A stretch of 64,000 bases of DNA. It comes from Henricia sp. BOLD:AAB3569 (Eukaryota; Echinodermata; Asteroidea; Spinulosida; Echinasteridae). The number at the start of each line of letters is the position of its first letter. The stretch's first letter is position 1. The stretch spans positions 310,001-374,000 of the forward strand of contig JBBELK010000998.1 in the NCBI GenBank assembly GCA_037783545.1, given 5' to 3'. The translations under genes and the position numbers were made by a program. This document shows positions 54,601 to 63,476 of this stretch, piece by piece. The notes under the pieces were generated by a model. That model did not search any database and was not told the origin of the DNA. It saw nothing but the letters and a program-made list of their open reading frames with translations.

Positions 54601-54659
54601 AAAGGAACGTTCAGCTTCCCTTCGAACATGTAGTCATCCATGCTTACAAGCCGTCGTAG
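45516..54659 (+). CDS. JHAMT-like SAM-dependent methyltransferase, gene 3 (4 exons)
   Basis: Coding exons are 45516-45693, 49281-49585, 51905-52037 and 54487-54659. They total 789 bases and 262 residues, without stops, phases 1, 0, 1. Motif I is VFDVGCGTGEETK, the join VVGIDASHEML, then CFYVIHW and LKPGGEALFLIDN. Exon 3 is identical to gene 2 apart from single changes. Exon 4 differs by KTCFGQ, SVERNVQLPF and HVVIHAYKPS. The second donor is AAG|GTTGGA in place of GTTTGA in the other copies, which weakens an already poor site. Function as for the other copies: carboxyl methylation of an unknown small acid, inferred from family membership. Its upstream region is the full-length conserved type. 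Confidence 0.87.
45760..45862. mobile_element. Small TIR element E12 (gene 3 intron 1)
   Basis: GGTCCGTTTTTCATCTGT pairs with ACGGATGAAAAACGGACC. The interior has GCGTGCGTTGCGTTTGCGCT words. Orthologue at about 59640-59733 in gene 4. A GATACTAGCA triple repeat precedes it. Confidence 0.75.
45885..46550 (+). mobile_element. Insertion in gene 3 intron 1 carrying a Lys-rich frame
   Basis: The gene 4 intron is an empty site around 59733. Here an extra stretch of about 670 bases starts TTAAAGGAACACACC, like the left end of E15, and is bracketed by an imperfect direct repeat ACC-GA-GAAAGGCGGC (45860 and 46539). The first part resembles E15 (TATACGCTATACCAGCCGTT). The second part contains the Lys-rich frame at 46228-46410. 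Confidence 0.55.
46228..46410 (+). other. Lys/Glu-rich 60-residue frame, unknown
   Basis: MRQLKIAEKGTEKKKNSKDE and so on to AAGEHE, then TAA. About 40% of residues are Lys or Arg. It ends around a possible donor GCTG|GTGAGC. It could be a captured exon of a host gene with a charged tail, or chance translation of purine-rich DNA. I do not recognise it. Confidence 0.3.
46599..47700. mobile_element. Foldback element L, about 275-bp arms (gene 3 intron 1)
   Basis: The left arm ACTTTTAGAAGGCTAAAAAT to ATCAGAACACGATAACTTGA (46599-46875) is the reverse complement of 47425-47700. A CAATCAATTGATTGATTG palindromic simple repeat and a GA-rich tract lie between. Orthologue in gene 4 at 59789-60965. Confidence 0.88.
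47764..48323. mobile_element. TIR element E7, TGTCGCACGAA-word interior, TTA duplication
   Basis: The ends AGGTAGTATCTCACTGGGCT and AGCCCAGTGAGATACTACCT-type (CAACCCAGTGAGATACTACCT here minus the last base) are inverted, with exact TTA on both sides (47761-47763, 48324-48326). Words of the CGAATGTCGCACGAATGTCG kind fill the left half and CGAGACGGGTCCGAGAC the right half. Gene 2 intron 1 (about 29055-29095) resembles an empty site. Confidence 0.85.
48328..48542. mobile_element. Extra arm of foldback element L
   Basis: It ends TCACTTTTAGCCTTCTAAAAGT and matches the solo arm at 33891-34124 in reverse orientation. Together with L it could form a larger composite. Confidence 0.75.
49281..49585 (+). 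CDS. Gene 3 exon 2
   Basis: Acceptor CTTTCCAG, donor AAG|GTTGGA. Encodes GIDASHEML to WSQYLK. Confidence 0.9.
49978..50228. mobile_element. MITE I, 251 bp, in gene 3 intron 2
   Basis: GGGTCTTTCTATGAATTAGG pairs with CCTAATTTATAGAAAGACCC. Pairing continues through GGTGTCCCCCGTTACA. It is flanked by ATTA on both sides. Genes 2 and 4 lack it (the gene 4 empty site is near 63250). Confidence 0.9.
50291..50475. mobile_element. TIR element E8 (gene 3 intron 2)
   Basis: Orthologue of 35614-35824 with a small internal deletion (the AAAGTTGAAAAGTTTCAACTTT hairpin part is missing). Confidence 0.6.
51067..51165. repeat. 31-bp tandem repeat, about 3.5 copies
   Basis: A unit containing TAGTTGGCGCGAATATTTT and GGCGCCGCGTG is repeated with few changes. 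It occupies the position where gene 2 has elements E6 and E5. Confidence 0.9.
51544..51681. mobile_element. MITE family B, complete copy
   Basis: ATAGACCGTATCGAATAGCC at the left pairs with GGCTGTTCGATACGGTCTAT, and pairing continues through GCCATTTCGTGGGG. It is the reference for the interrupted copy at 11228 and the shortened copy at 37695. Confidence 0.88.
51905..52037 (+). CDS. Gene 3 exon 3
   Basis: Acceptor TTTTACAG, donor C|GTATGT. Encodes GYKQNFYPLNRTIPEIVDLF to SETHTK. Confidence 0.88.
52134..52664. mobile_element. TIR element E3, uninterrupted (gene 3 intron 3)
   Basis: The 531-bp element has ends AGCCTCGGTCACAAAT and ATGTGACCGAGGCT. The right flank is TTAA. The internal CAGTTTGTTAACTGG is the empty target of E3b. 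Confidence 0.85.
52669..53081. mobile_element. TIR element E4 (gene 3 intron 3)
   Basis: Both termini are present (GAGGCCGAACTCACCAAGCC and GGCTTCGTGGGTTCGGTCTC). CGTGTCG/CGACACG words fill the interior. Confidence 0.75.
53343..53532. mobile_element. TIR element E13, GCAACGCAGAC-word interior
   Basis: The ends AACCTATATAGTTTCCATAT and ATATGGAAACCGGGCT are inverted, flanked by TTA on both sides (53340-53342, 53533-53535). Gene 2 (41245-41260) reads GGCGCGCTTTAGGG without it. Confidence 0.85.
53536..53672. mobile_element. TIR element E10, left part only (first of two in gene 3)
   Basis: Starts GGGTGGATTCACACACTGAG right after E13 and breaks off at CTCAAGTTGATTA, where a MITE D arm fragment (53674-53730) begins. 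Confidence 0.75.
54155..54393. mobile_element. TIR element E10, complete (second in gene 3)
   Basis: The ends GGGCGGATTCACACACTGAG and CTCAGTGTGAATTCACCC are inverted and preceded by TTA. Two E10 copies in this intron reflect a partial internal duplication of intron 3. Confidence 0.8.
54487..54659 (+). CDS. Gene 3 exon 4 (terminal)
   Basis: Acceptor TTCACAG. Encodes LMKTCFGQTAYIPEAEHEAY to VVIHAYKPS, then TAG. Confidence 0.88.
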
Positions 54660-54767
54660 ATACACGGAAACCCGATGTCGGAGCAACAACATTCTCATTG
54701 TGAACAAAATATTAAGTTAATTTTGAAGAAATTCTCCTATATATTTGAATAACTTAATGCAAAGAAC

Positions 54768-55137
54768 AGTAGTAGTAGTTGAGCGAGAGGTTGTCTTCAG
54801 CCGACGCCTTCTCGGGAAACTCTGATGGTCGTCTTCCACGCATCCCGGTCCAGCATCAGCGTCCTCGGCTCAGTTGTTCCTTGTTGTGTTGCGTCCCTCT
54901 TCAGCTGATCTACGAAAGTTAGTCTCCTCCTGCCCTTGCTCCTGTTTCCATCGATGGGTTCCCAAAGAACTAGGGGGCTCACAGCTAGCTCTGGATGGCG
55001 GACACAATGGCCAGCCAGCCTCATCCTTCGTTCCCTGATCTTGACAGATACTCTTGGTAGGGAATCGTAGAGCTGGGAGTTGGGCATATGGTCTTTCCAG
55101 TGTACATCAAGGGCCACCCGTAGCATTATTGTATAGA
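54768..55137 (-). mobile_element. LINE 3' fragment (second clade) in the 3' flank of gene 3
   Basis: The minus-strand frame at 55120-54797 encodes IRERRMRLAGHCVRH and a Gly-Arg-Arg-Arg-Leu-Thr-Phe block, the carboxyl tail typical of some RT-bearing LINEs. The 3' end carries an (ACT)n tail. It is flanked by AGAACA on both sides. Gene 1's flank (21240-21255) is an empty site. Confidence 0.8.
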
Positions 55138-56267
55138 ACATGTACATGAACTCAATACTTTGTATAACTATGTTGCTTGTATTGGTGGCTTTCGAATGTT
55201 TGTGTTTTGTTAAATCATGCATTTTTAAAACCTTGACAAAAAAATAATAGGCCTATGCACTAAATTTGACTTTATTTTGTACTTTCAGGTTTTTTTTTCT
55301 TAGTTTCAGTTTTTTCCCAAACCTCGGTATTGAGGAGATTCTAAGATGTCAGTAACTTTTAAAGTTATAATTTTGGAATGTTTTAAATTGTTATATTGAT
55401 GACGAGGAAGAGATAAGTTCGGTGCATTTCTTTTGTAGCAATTTATTTACGGGTAAAACCAATCGGAAAGAATAAACCGTTTTTACAAGTTTTGCGGCAT
55501 ATGAGACTTCCGGGCACCACTAAAGGGAACAGCTGGGGGGATTTAACGTGACGACATTCTCTGATTTATCATTTTACCGTGGCGCTTTTTTATGAGCCGC
55601 AAACGGCAATAAATTGAAAGAGCACCTTATTAAATTTCACCGCTTCTAAGTACCCTTTACAAAACGATGATGAGCAAAATTTGACATTTTTACCACTGTT
55701 AAATTTATTTACTGATATATGTATTTCTATTTACACGTATCTTGGTTACTCAAATGTATAACCAACAGGTGCAAAGCTTGAAATTCTTTGATGGATTGCC
55801 GCGATCTTCTATTTTGGCGTTTTAAATTAAGGGGTATAAAACTTCAGTTTCTACATAATTGTGGATGCCATTGTTCAACAGAATATTACTGATTAAAGGA
55901 ACACAGCGGCAAACCTAACTGTTTACATACATGTAGTTTAGTGATGTAACATCATCGACAATAATATTTCGATGGTCCTTGTGAAAAAAAGATCATCAAA
56001 ATGTCCCGTAATTAACTGAAAAACCTTACATTTAACAAAAACGGTCAATAGTCGGGTTATACGCTTTACCAGCCGTTCTCTGTCGCGCGAGCCTCACGGC
56101 TATGTCGCAAACGATTCGCTCTTCACTTGCCAGTTTTTGCTTTTGATATCTCTCATTTTCTGCTGATAATTTCACTGGACAGCCCGGACCACCGAATGGG
56201 TTTTTCCGTTTTCTTTGGAGGAGCTGACATTAATTGTTTGTCTTCACGAACGTACAACTAGCAACCG

Positions 56268-57360
56268 CACTGTTAAAAAAATCTCTGTTCATTTACAGTA
56301 CATTCATATGTCAATTGGCATTACATAGCGTACTGTTTTTGAACAGTACATTCTACTTTTTTGTTTTCTCTGTTTGCATACAGTAGACTCTACTGTTGTT
56401 TGGAATTGTAAATATACAGAAGTTTCTTCTGTTTTTCAACAGACGACTGAGTGTTCGTTTTGTGCATGGTTTTGTTCCTAAACATAGCCTTTCCTTCTGT
56501 CCAGAAACAACTCCATGTAACTGAACGAAGCATATGGGTTATTGACGACTGTTTCTTGTGTGTGGATATGCACAGTTTGCCCTTCACTTTTTGTGTTGGA
56601 GATGCACCAATAAGTCGGCATTTTCCTCTCAATTTCGTAGCTTTTATTTGCATGCTGAGATGTACATGTAGTTAAGTATACCGGGGATTTAACTTGGCTC
56701 AATATTGCAATACAGGAATACCATGAATTCAGGGGCAATTACCGTCTGAATCCATTGTATTCCCGTACTATGAGGCAGGCTGCACGCTCCTGTATACCCC
56801 CACTGCAGGCAGTATAGCAATGCACTACATTACAAATAACAGGCAAATAAAAACAAAAAGATGTAAGAGAAATACCGACTTGCCTTTCACGACATGTAGA
56901 GCAGCTACTTCACGTTTAAATCAGCACTTCGCTGAGGAATTTCAAGTACAGATTTCGGCAAGAAACGCCTGGCAAATGCTGTCATTTTCAGACATTAAAT
57001 TGCACGTCCAACTACATGCACGGTGCAGTTAATGACTGAATGTTGCTTTTGTCATTTCCCGCGCGCGACAGCGTACATTGGTACTCTCTATCAACGCCGC
57101 ACAGTTGCTGCCGCGTACCAGGGAACAGTAAATTTAACTGTTGGTGAACAGTAACCTATCTGTATTTAAACAAATGAGTATTCAAAGTGTCTTGTTCCTG
57201 AACAAAACTGTAATTTAACGGCAAATCGTCTGTAATCAAACAGAAACATATTTTTTAAATGTACACAGACGGAAGAATGTTTGTGCAATAACAACAAATT
57301 CCAAAAACAGTAAAAGTCACTGTTCGTTTTTGACTTTTTCCAACAGAAAAACGACTACAG
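56268..57360. mobile_element. Element P1, CTGTT/AACAG-word interior
   Basis: Starts CACTGTTAAAAAAATC and is absent from the orthologous E15 at 43910. The left half repeats TACTGTTTTTGAACAGTA and CTGTTTTTCAACAG words. A second copy begins at 63477. The right end is less certain (near CAACAGAAAAACGACTACAG). Confidence 0.7.
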
Positions 57361-57630
57361 TTCCGCGTACGTGGAGCTAAATTAAAAGTAGGTGTACAGA
57401 CTAAAACACCTAATGACGAAACACACCTGGCGGTCTGGCTACAAGAACCACGACACCGTACCGGTCGCGATATTTTTTTCCGTACCAATGTTTAGCGAAC
57501 ATTGCTTCTGATTGGTTTAACCCCCATGCATATGTTGAATACTGATGTGTTTCGTTGATTAACTACCTCAACATAACCCCACACCATACCACACTCTTTC
57601 CTCAATTAATAGTAAAAAAAATTAATACGA

Positions 57631-57700
57631 CTCTGAGGAGATTCGATCCTGCCATCTCTCGATTGATAGCACTACGTCTTAACCACTAGACTACCAAACG
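57631..57700 (-). other. tRNA-like segment (SINE head or tRNA pseudogene)
   Basis: On the minus strand an A-box-like TAGTCTAGTGGTTAAGAC and a B-box-like GGATCGAATCTCC are correctly spaced. The acceptor stem does not pair convincingly, so a functional tRNA is unlikely. Confidence 0.55.
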
Positions 57701-57713
57701 TAGGCGCTAACAC

Positions 57714-58348
57714 TGTCCGTTCGGCATCATTCCAAATTAGAAACATTGGTCGTATACGCAAGTATTTGAATAGAAGTGCCACCGAGCAAATCATCCATGC
57801 ATTTGTGACTTCACGACTAGACAACGGCAATTCACTACTCTACGGACTCCCTCAGAATCAAATATACCGTCTTCAACGTCTTCAGAATACCGCTGCCCGC
57901 ATCATCACCTTATCCAAGAGGAACTGTCACATCACCCCCATTTTGAAGGAACTACACTGGCTTCCTGTCTCCCAAAGGATTATTTTCAAACTCATGCTTC
58001 TGGTCCACAAAGCTCTCAACAACAAGGCTCCCTACTACATTAAGGAACTACTACATGAATATTCTCCAGCAAGAACTCTTAGATCAAGTAACCAGCAACT
58101 TCTCAAGGAACCAAATTCTAAGCGAACATGGGGCGCCAGATCTTTTTCTGTTGCAGCTCCTCGACTTTGGAATTCATTGCCACTTGACCTCAGATCATGC
58201 CACTGTACAACTAGGTTCAAATCACTTCTAAAAACTTACTTGATGTCGCAAATTTTCGGGAATTAATTACTTGTTGTTGTTAACAGCGCCTTGAGCACCC
58301 TGCAGGGTGGATATGTGCGCTTTACAAATCTCATTATTATTATTATTA
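57714..58348 (+). mobile_element. CR1/L2-like LINE 3' fragment inside element M
   Basis: RT carboxyl coding sequence followed by GGTGGATATGTGCGCTTTAC and an (ATT)n tail at 58328-58348, as in other CR1/L2-like LINEs in this window. Confidence 0.8.
57766..58266 (+). pseudogene. Non-LTR retrotransposon RT carboxyl fragment
   Basis: The open 166-residue frame carries HAFVTSRLDNGNSLLYGLP, RLQRLQNTAARIITL, LHWLPVSQRIIFKLMLLVHK and SVAAPRLWNSLPLDLR, the standard tail of CR1/jockey-like polymerases. The catalytic half is absent. Unusually it is still fully open, so it is young. Confidence 0.85.
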
Positions 58349-59143
58349 TATAGAAAATATGAATATTCATTTACAATGCACCAATCAAACGCCTCGATGA
58401 AGACCTATAGCGAATATGTGGTACGGAAAAAAATATCGCGTACCGGTCGCAGTGTGCCACGGGGTTAAAGTTACATTCGCCCGTGCATTGTCCATGGTAA
58501 AACTCGATTCGGTTCCTTGGACTTTTTGAGTCAAAATTCTATGTCGATTTTTCATAGTTAAGTTTAACTTTGTTTAACCTGAATAAATAGTCTCTTTTGT
58601 CAAATACTAATAAATATTTTGAAAACAAATCAGATCTGAATTTGATGCAGTACTGCAGTAATAAACTTTCACATGGCTGGAAATAAAACTAACTCCAAAT
58701 AAATGCTCAAAAACGGCCACATTTGGTGGTTTCTTTTCCGGTTCTCTTCAGTCTATTTCGGAAAGACCTTCGGAATCATATGGGTCTATTTCGAGCCCAG
58801 CCCAACAAAGCCGGTGTGTTCCTTTAACTGTAGTATAATGTCAATGATAAATAATTGTACACAGTTTGGTCAACTAATCGTCACCTACAGTCCTATACTT
58901 GACCTACATGTAGTTTCTCTACATGTAGGGAGGGACCGACCCGTGGGGCGTGTGGGACAATTATAGTGCATGTCGGGCGATGAAAATGTGATAATTCATG
59001 CAATCCTATCTTTATTTTTCTTCGTTTGCCAAATTTCCAGTGAGGGCGACTTGGGGAGGGGAATTTTTCATGGGCCTCCCTAACCACTCGGCCACGGTAC
59101 CCCACGAAAAAGCTAGCGTAGTTATGCCCAATTCCCCACCTCT

Positions 59144-59419
59144 ACGGCCGTTGTACTAATTTTGACTGACATATATTCCGAGGCTATTTTGAGGTCATGG
59201 TCAGTCTGGGACGACTGATCTGTACATGTGCATATACATGCATGCAGCTACCCGTATTATTAAATCGCAGTAAGTGTCGATGGTGAATTATTGACCTCGT
59301 GTAGCCGCAGGTGTATGCGCAGTTGTATGCGTAATTACGCTCCAACTGCTCCAACAGATCTCGTAAAAGGAGCATTGCGATAAACCCTCGTCAGTGTTAT
59401 CATTCTGAACAGGCATAAA
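59144..59419 (+). promoter_or_regulatory. Conserved upstream region of gene 4
   Basis: Homologous to 45251-45515 over its whole length, ending CATTCTGAACAGGCATAAAA before the ATG. Confidence 0.55.
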
Positions 59420-59597
59420 ATGAATTTTTCGGCGAGCCAGGCGTATGCTACTTACGACGGTAGATATCTGCAGCATGAGATAGTGAAAAGGTACATTCAC
59501 AAGCTTCCATTTAGTCCAGATGACGATTTGTTGGACGTCGGCTGTGGTACGGGTGAAGAGACGAAAAGTATGGCAGCCAATGTTAGAAGTGTTGTTG
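59420..59597 (+). CDS. Gene 4 exon 1
   Basis: Starts NFSASQAYATYDGRYLQH. Donor G|GTAGGT at 59598. Confidence 0.87.
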
Positions 59598-62500
59598 GTA
59601 GGTAAACAAATGATACTAGCAGATGGCAGCCTGTCCTATAGGTCTGTTTTTCATCTGTTTTGCGTGCGTTGCGTTTGCGCTGCGCTCCCTCGTCTGTGTG
59701 TCGTTCTATAGTGATACGGATGAAAAACGGCACCTGATGAAAGGCGGCTAATTAAAGCGCGGAAGCGGTAGCGGGCGTGGGCCAGGGTACTTTTAGAAGG
59801 CTAAAAATTGTTTTCTGACGTTTACATTGCGACGTGATGAATCACTTTTAGCTGATTTGCTATTTACTCCCGATCGATTTTCGATAACTTTTTGCACACG
59901 CTTTAATTATAGTCAAAATACCTATTTGTGAAATCTCACCTTATACAGTCCAACTCAGACATTGAAAAAACACCATGAAGGTCCTAGGAATCTCCAGAAT
60001 CTAGTGCTGTGGTTCTTTTCCGATGAAGCCTCAAACATAACCCAAACATCAGAACACGATAACTTGAATTTAGTTGAAACAAAATCTGACCACGCGGTCG
60101 ACAGTATATAGCGCACTAGCGTCTACACAAAAATTAGTCCCGCCAGCGCGTATGGATTTGGCCGAATAACCGTCTTGAGCTTCTCACCCGTTAATAAATT
60201 GTGTAGCTACGGCCTTACACGTTGCCCCTATAGAGCGCACTTTACACCTAAGTCTAGAATATCGTCAAGACAGACGTTTGTCTAGTTGTTTGTCGATGTA
60301 CTATTTTAACAAAACAGCCGTTTTGTCCAATTGTCATAATCGGATTTTACGGCGCGTGGACGATGGTAAAATTTTACCAAACCCATTTTAAATTACCCGA
60401 TGAATCCAAACATGTACAACTGAAAGAAGTAAAATAATCCTAATTTTAATGTTTTAATGGAAATATTATCAAACTGCATTGTAAAAAGAAAAGGAATACA
60501 TTTTAAAGAGAGAGAAAAAGAGAGAGAGAGGGAGGGGGAGGGGGAGGGGGGAGATAATAAAACAAATCCATCCATCCCGCTATCAATCAATTAATTGATT
60601 GATAGCTCGATCAATCAATCAGTCGTCGGCACTAATTTCTTTGTAGACGCCAGGCGATATACTGTCGACCGCGTGGTCAGATTTTGTTTCAAGTTATCGT
60701 GTTCTGATGTTAGGGTTATGTTTGAGGCTTCATCGGAAAAAAACGACCACAGCACTAGATTCTGGAGATGCCTAGGACCTCCATGGTGTTTTTTCAATGT
60801 CTGAGTTGGACTGTAAGGTGAGATTTCACAAATAGGTATTTTGACTATAAACGTGTGCAAAAAGTTATCGAAAATCGATCGGGAGTAAATAGCAAATCAG
60901 CTAAAAGTGATTCATCACTTCCCAATGTTAACGTCAGAAAATAAGTATTTTTAGCCTTCAAAAGGTAGGGCCAGAGCTGCGTTTCACTTACGCAAACGTT
61001 TACAAACTTTGGCGGCAATGTTTTCCTTAAGGTAGTATCTCACTGGGCTGCAACAGCTAGCGACTAGTTGGAGACACAAAATTGCGAGAAAATACGCGAA
61101 TCAGCGACAATTTTCACTTGGAATCACACTGAATTGGTACTTACGACACGTTTGCGTATGTCGCACGAATGTTGCACGAATGTCGCACGAACTCCCGGCA
61201 AAATTTGTTCCAAAAATCGCCGGGAGTTCGCATACGTGTCGCGCGAATGTCGCGCGACATTCGCGCGACAAAATTGCAAATTTTTGGCACTTGCGCCTGT
61301 CTGATTCTCAATTTTGTCTCCAATAAGTCACAATTTAGTTTCATAGGTCGCCAACCCCTTACAAAGTTGTCTCACATTTCTCGCACTTTCTGACTCTCGG
61401 AAACTAAATTGCGAAGGGTCCGAGACGGGTCCGAGACACTCGCGACGACTCTGTGACTATTTTGAGAAAGAAATTGGACGTGCGAATTTTTTGAACATGT
61501 TCAAAATTAACATTTTGGAAACTCCCTCGTGAATGCCGTTCGCAATTTGTCGCGAGCTGTCGCAGCCCAGTGAAATACTACCTTTAGTCATCGTAAAAAA
61601 GCGACCACTGCCCAGAAATCTGCAGGTTCCAAGGACATCCAAGGTGTTTTTTGAATATTTGATTTGGACTGTAAGGTGAGATTTCAGACACGTGCATGTT
61701 CACGAGAAAGGATATGTAGCAATAGACAACAATAGCAATCGGGAGTAATCATGTCCCATTGTAAACGTCAAAAAATCACTTTTAGCCTTCTAAAAGTATA
61801 CCTCCGTGGTTACATTTGTAGTATAAGCTTGGATAATCTCAGTGCTAAATGCTCTTTTTTAAGAAGCCATTTTTATAGCACATTCAGTTGGCAATTTCGC
61901 CCACAAAGGTACCATTTTACACATGAAAAATCGTGTGGTGCTTGTTACCAATTACCATTGCTATCAACACTTTCACAGTCGCGGGTGTTTCTTGTCAACT
62001 CCCGAAGTGGAATTTTGGGTAACTACATATGATGTACTGGGGCTTTAAATCCCGCCAAAAAGCAAACCAGTCTTGTCAAATTATTCCAAAATACCTTTTT
62101 TGACTCTAAGTTAGTGATAGTGTGTTGTCAAGTTCAAGAAACGTGGATGGTCCGAATGTATCAATGTTTAGCCATCGCAAGAAACACCTGACTTTATTTT
62201 TTTGTTTAAGACTGTTTCAAGTTTACCAAATTTAATTATTCCGCATTATTTTTTTCTGATAATAAACAGGTTAAAGCCAGCCAGTGTTGAAGGATTTCTT
62301 CAAAATAAAAACCTGCATTGCCGACAAACGCAATGCATTTAGTTGCGCGCTCATTAAAATGGAAAGTTTGAAAGAAACAAAAACAAGCAAACACCACAAC
62401 AAACCAACAAACAAACAAACAAATCTCACTTGGAATTGTTCCATAGTGCACCTGACCTGGTATCCATGTCTATCGCTTTAAGGTTTTCCTTGTTGGGTAA

Positions 62501-62861
62501 GATTTTAGGTCAGTGCAAATGATAGAGTAAGCCTTTAATATAATATTACTCTCCAGGAATTGACGCCTCACAGGAAATGCTGGACGTTGCCCGGAAAGTC
62601 AACTCCGGACCGAATGTAACATATTATATTGGGGACGCACGGACTGTGGGAGACAACCCGGAATGGCGGGAACGATTTGACAAAATCACGTGCTTCCACG
62701 TCATCCACTGGTTCGTTGAACATGCCCAAGCCCTCAGAAGTATTCTGTCCTGTCTCAAACCAGGCGGGGAGGCGCTTTTCCTGATTAACAATACCGCCGA
62801 ACTGATGGCAGTGCTAACAAAGTTCTTGGCGACTCACGCCAAATGGTCGCAATATCTAAAG
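59420..62861 (+). CDS. JHAMT-like SAM-dependent methyltransferase, gene 4 (exons 1-2 only, runs off window)
   Basis: Exons 59420-59597 and 62557-62861 are open and in the same phases as the other copies. Motif I reads LLDVGCGTGEETK with KS in place of KT after it. The join gives VVGIDASQEML. Exon 2 differs most in its second half: CFHVIHW instead of CFYVIHW, and LINNTAELMAVLTKFL instead of LIDNIDEHMVE. The changes affect the segment after motif IV, a region near the substrate pocket in this fold, so specificity may differ (inference). Exons 3 and 4 should lie beyond the right edge. The acceptor of exon 2 is CTCTCCAG. Confidence 0.85.
59640..59733. mobile_element. Small TIR element E12 (gene 4 intron 1)
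   Basis: Orthologue of 45760-45862 with a shortened right half. Confidence 0.6.
59789..60965. mobile_element. Foldback element L (gene 4 intron 1)
   Basis: Arms at 59789-60070 and about 60680-60965. The centre has the same CAATCAATTAATTGATTG palindromic repeat and an expanded GA/GGGGA tract. Confidence 0.85.
60505..60556. repeat. Purine-rich simple repeat
   Basis: (GA)n passing into (GGGGGA)n. The gene 3 counterpart (47328-47350) is shorter. Confidence 0.85.
61030..61583. mobile_element. TIR element E7 (gene 4 intron 1)
   Basis: Orthologue of 47764-48323 with TTA on both sides (61027-61029, 61584-61586). The CGCGCGACATTCGCGCGACA block is expanded by one word. Confidence 0.85.
61588..61798. 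mobile_element. Extra arm of foldback element L (gene 4)
   Basis: Counterpart of 48328-48542, ending TCACTTTTAGCCTTCTAAAA. Confidence 0.75.
62557..62861 (+). CDS. Gene 4 exon 2
   Basis: Acceptor CTCTCCAG, donor AAG|GTTTGA. Open throughout. Confidence 0.88.
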
Positions 62862-63373
62862 GTTTGAATCCCATCCCAATTCATTTAAGTTCAACTAAGT
62901 GTTTTTAAAATCGTGCGTCAATTAAAAGTGATTTCAGACGGTGTAACACAACATAAGCAGCATTTAAAGTTGCACTGTCCGTGTTTGGGTGAAAGGATTA
63001 AAACATTAATTTACCCAAGCGAACGAATTTAGAAAGCTTACGTGTCTCTGTAACGAAAAATATTTTTAAAAAACCGACGTCGGGAATTGGAGATACATGT
63101 GTACAAGCCTTTTTCTTGAAACGGGCTTCACATGTTGTACGTGTGCGCGTACGCTCATGTACGTACGCGCACATGTACATTTACGTCATAGCCCTGTCGA
63201 AAAAAAGACAGGCCCTATCATTTATTATTTCTTTTGTTAATCGACTGGCATTAATCTTTTACGTTCTTGCTACCAAATGAAAGCTAATAACTTTTTCTAT
63301 TCTAGAAAAATAGCAATTTAACTTTCAAAAAAAAATTGACACTCAAATCGGCCTAAAATCGGACAGTGCATCT

Positions 63374-63476
63374 TTAAGTAGCGTCCACACTGGAGCATTA
63401 TGCCGTCCCGCTGTCGTTTTATTTTGGGCGCGCGCCCAATTTTGGACGTTCACAGAAACAACAACGGTAGCCTTTA
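63374..63476. mobile_element. TIR element E8, interrupted (gene 4 intron 2)
   Basis: Left part of E8 (AGTAGCGTCCACACTGGA onward). It is broken at GTAGCCTTTA, where P1 starts. Confidence 0.65.

Larger units (their letters stand above)
57467..58439. mobile_element. Element M, 21-bp perfect TIRs and 9-bp target duplication
   Basis: The ends GCGATATTTTTTTCCGTACC and GGTACGGAAAAAAATATCGC are exact inverted repeats (one further base also pairs). GTACCGGTC is duplicated at 57458-57466 and 58440-58448. The orthologous E15 at 44015-44023 has a single GTACCGGTC. Inside are a tRNA-like segment and a LINE 3' fragment. A 9-bp duplication is typical of Mutator-like or Merlin elements (inference). Confidence 0.9.
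55897..58823. mobile_element. TTAA-type TIR element E15 with two nested insertions (spacer 3-4)
   Basis: The same ends as 43536-44468 and TTAA on both sides (55893-55896, 58824-58827). Comparison with the 933-bp orthologue shows it is interrupted by P1 (56268-57360) and M (57467-58439). Confidence 0.88.

Noticed and set aside
54797..55222. Host gene on the minus strand
   Set aside because: The frame carries the carboxyl tail of a LINE polymerase and the block is an insertion relative to genes 1 and 2.
57631..57700. Functional tRNA gene
   Set aside because: A- and B-box-like motifs are present, but stems do not pair well and it lies inside a transposon next to a LINE. A SINE head or pseudogene is more likely.
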